A stretch of DNA of 64,000 bases from Arcanobacterium_A bovis (GTDB taxonomy: Bacteria > Actinomycetota > Actinomycetes > Actinomycetales > Actinomycetaceae): the NCBI RefSeq assembly GCF_042655305.1, contig NZ_JBHSLR010000009.1; one strand, written 5' to 3'. Below are positions 62,963 through 64,000 of the stretch, piece after piece (position 1 is the first letter of the stretch; each line of letters starts with the position of its first letter). Position numbers and translations under genes: made by a program. The notes beneath the pieces are model-generated. The model ran no database searches. It was not told the origin of the DNA and was given only the letters and a program-made list of their open reading frames with translations.

Positions 62963-63939
62963 CCACTTCAATGAACGCTTCTTGGACTTGGAAAGATCTG
63001 ACAGTTTCTGATGTAGCAGCCGTCGGAAATCTCATCACTTTGATTGAAGAAGCAGATCATGCTGCTATTCGCACTACTCGCCAAGAAGTTGAATCCTATT
63101 TTAGTGAGAATCAAATTTGGCTTGCCGAAGGTGCATGGGTGGATTCGGAGCTCGTGGCCTTCAGTTTCATTCGCGCTTCGCGGGTCGACGACGGCCTATC
63201 ACTTACTGTATCGGGCGGAGTACATACTCAGTGGCGCGCGCTTGGTTTAGGCGCTGAATTGCTTGAGCGCCAGCAAAATGCGGCACGTGAATTGATGTCA
63301 AGTTTAGGTTATTCTCAGGCCCGGTTGAGTATGTATATGGATTCAGACCAAGCAGATTTGGCGAATCTTGCAACTCTCTATGATTTCAAGGAAACTGAGC
63401 GTTATTGGCAGTACCGGCGCTCATTAACGCCACTTCCTGATGTCCCGCCGCTTGGGAGGTACTTGGAAATTGTGCCGCTCACCAAAGAATTTGAGCCTAT
63501 GGTGTGGAACGCCCATCAAGAGTTCATGACCGAACACGCCTTTGGTACGGTGGAAAATTTTGAGCAGTGGCAAGAACTGCGCGGATCAATGGTTGATCGG
63601 TGGTGCTTCGTAGCCCTCGATACCTTCGGTGACCGTCCTGAGCTTGCCGGATACGTGCTGTGCTCAAAATTCCGCTCGTTTACTACAGACGATCGTGAAG
63701 ATGAAGGTTATGTAGAGGAAATAGCCGTTCTGCCCAAGTGGAATGATCGGAATTTGGTGGAAAATCTTGTTTCCACCTGTATGCAGGCATTTGCGCAAGA
63801 TTCGATGGATTACATTGGTATCGACCTTGAGAGTGATGCCCAGAACGATGCCAACCCAACAGCCCATATGTTATGCGACTTCAACTTTGAACTCGTTGCA
63901 CAGATGATCGTGGTTGAGCGTGAGCTCAACCTAAACTGA
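62959..63939 (+). CDS. Tandem-GNAT acetyltransferase, second of pair
   Basis: 326-residue GNAT-family protein coupled by a 4-bp overlap to the preceding one. The first domain has the acetyl-CoA segment VHTQWRALGLGAELLERQ; the second is eroded, with YVEEIAVLPKWNDRNLVENL in place of the usual R-GxG loop. The two proteins share layout but little sequence, so they may work together or be diverged duplicates. Confidence 0.82.
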   Translation: MTTSMNASWTWKDLTVSDVAAVGNLITLIEEADHAAIRTTRQEVESYFSENQIWLAEGAWVDSELVAFSFIRASRVDDGLSLTVSGGVHTQWRALGLGAELLERQQNAARELMSSLGYSQARLSMYMDSDQADLANLATLYDFKETERYWQYRRSLTPLPDVPPLGRYLEIVPLTKEFEPMVWNAHQEFMTEHAFGTVENFEQWQELRGSMVDRWCFVALDTFGDRPELAGYVLCSKFRSFTTDDREDEGYVEEIAVLPKWNDRNLVENLVSTCMQAFAQDSMDYIGIDLESDAQNDANPTAHMLCDFNFELVAQMIVVERELNLN

Positions 63940-63943
63940 GCTC

Positions 63944-63978
63944 GGTTTCTTTGCACAAGCTCAGATTGAGCTGAAACC
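63944..63978 (+). terminator. Possible terminator after the GNAT pair
   Basis: GGTTTC (63944-63949) pairs with GAAACC (63973-63978), and AGCTCA-GAT-TGAGCT (63958-63972) closes the tip. No clear T-run is seen before the window ends. Confidence 0.35.
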
Positions 63979-64000
63979 CATCATCCTAGGCAGAAGCGAA

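Overview
The window looks like a chromosomal segment of an actinobacterium with only moderate G+C, most likely an Actinomycetaceae relative (Arcanobacterium/Trueperella/Actinomyces-like). The taxon is an inference from gene content. The evidence is the pairing of adenylylatable GlnA1 and GlnA2 with GlnE, a PASTA-domain kinase beside an Rv2175c-type DNA-binding protein, polyphosphate glucokinase, PPi-type phosphofructokinase, and the actinobacterial families DUF4191, DUF3043, DUF4192 and DUF7455. About a dozen genes appear to start leaderlessly, with a -10 box (TAnnnT) ending 6-7 nt before the start codon. I saw no tRNA, rRNA, CRISPR array, insertion sequence or phage gene.

Layout. 1-2.9 kb: end of an alanine/glycine:cation symporter, a tandem fluoride-channel pair (crcB), and a Nif3-family protein. 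3.1-12.7 kb: a one-direction catabolic cluster: LacI regulator, SDR dehydrogenase, CoA-transferase, thiolase, SMP-30 lactonase, MFS importer, glycerate kinase, acyl-CoA synthetase. It sits between nif3 and the coiled-coil CT398-type gene that usually adjoins it. Together the genes fit oxidation and thiolytic cleavage of a 2-deoxy-aldonate (such as 2-deoxyribonate) to acetyl-CoA and glycerate; this is the most interesting system in the window. 12.8-17.4 kb: CT398-like protein, yaaA, RNase P RNA, polyphosphate glucokinase, methionine aminopeptidase, panB.

17.5-26.3 kb is a nitrogen block: glnA2-glnE, a polar amino-acid ABC transporter, and glnA1. 26.5-34.8 kb: DUF4191 membrane protein, MFS transporter, E2 and E3 subunits of a 2-oxoacid dehydrogenase, a small conserved protein, leucyl aminopeptidase, DUF3043 protein. 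34.9-39.1 kb: M20 peptidase, a degenerate glycerate-kinase-like protein, the Fe-S insertion protein ErpA, and a double-FKBP lipoprotein. 39.1-44.8 kb: lutABC plus lactate permease (lactate use), then Mn/Fe superoxide dismutase.

45.1-49.8 kb: pseudo-receiver protein with trpD, stand-alone AsnC-type domain, PPi-phosphofructokinase, class II DAHP synthase. 49.8-56.1 kb: PASTA kinase, LysM/transglycosylase, Rv2175c-like regulator, polyprenyl synthase, DUF4192. The order aroG-pknL-Rv2175c-ids matches that of Mycobacterium tuberculosis. 56.2-63.9 kb: universal stress protein, primary sigma factor, epsilon-type exonuclease, an unusual small repeat ORF, DUF7455, topoisomerase subunit B, and two overlapping double-GNAT acetyltransferases.
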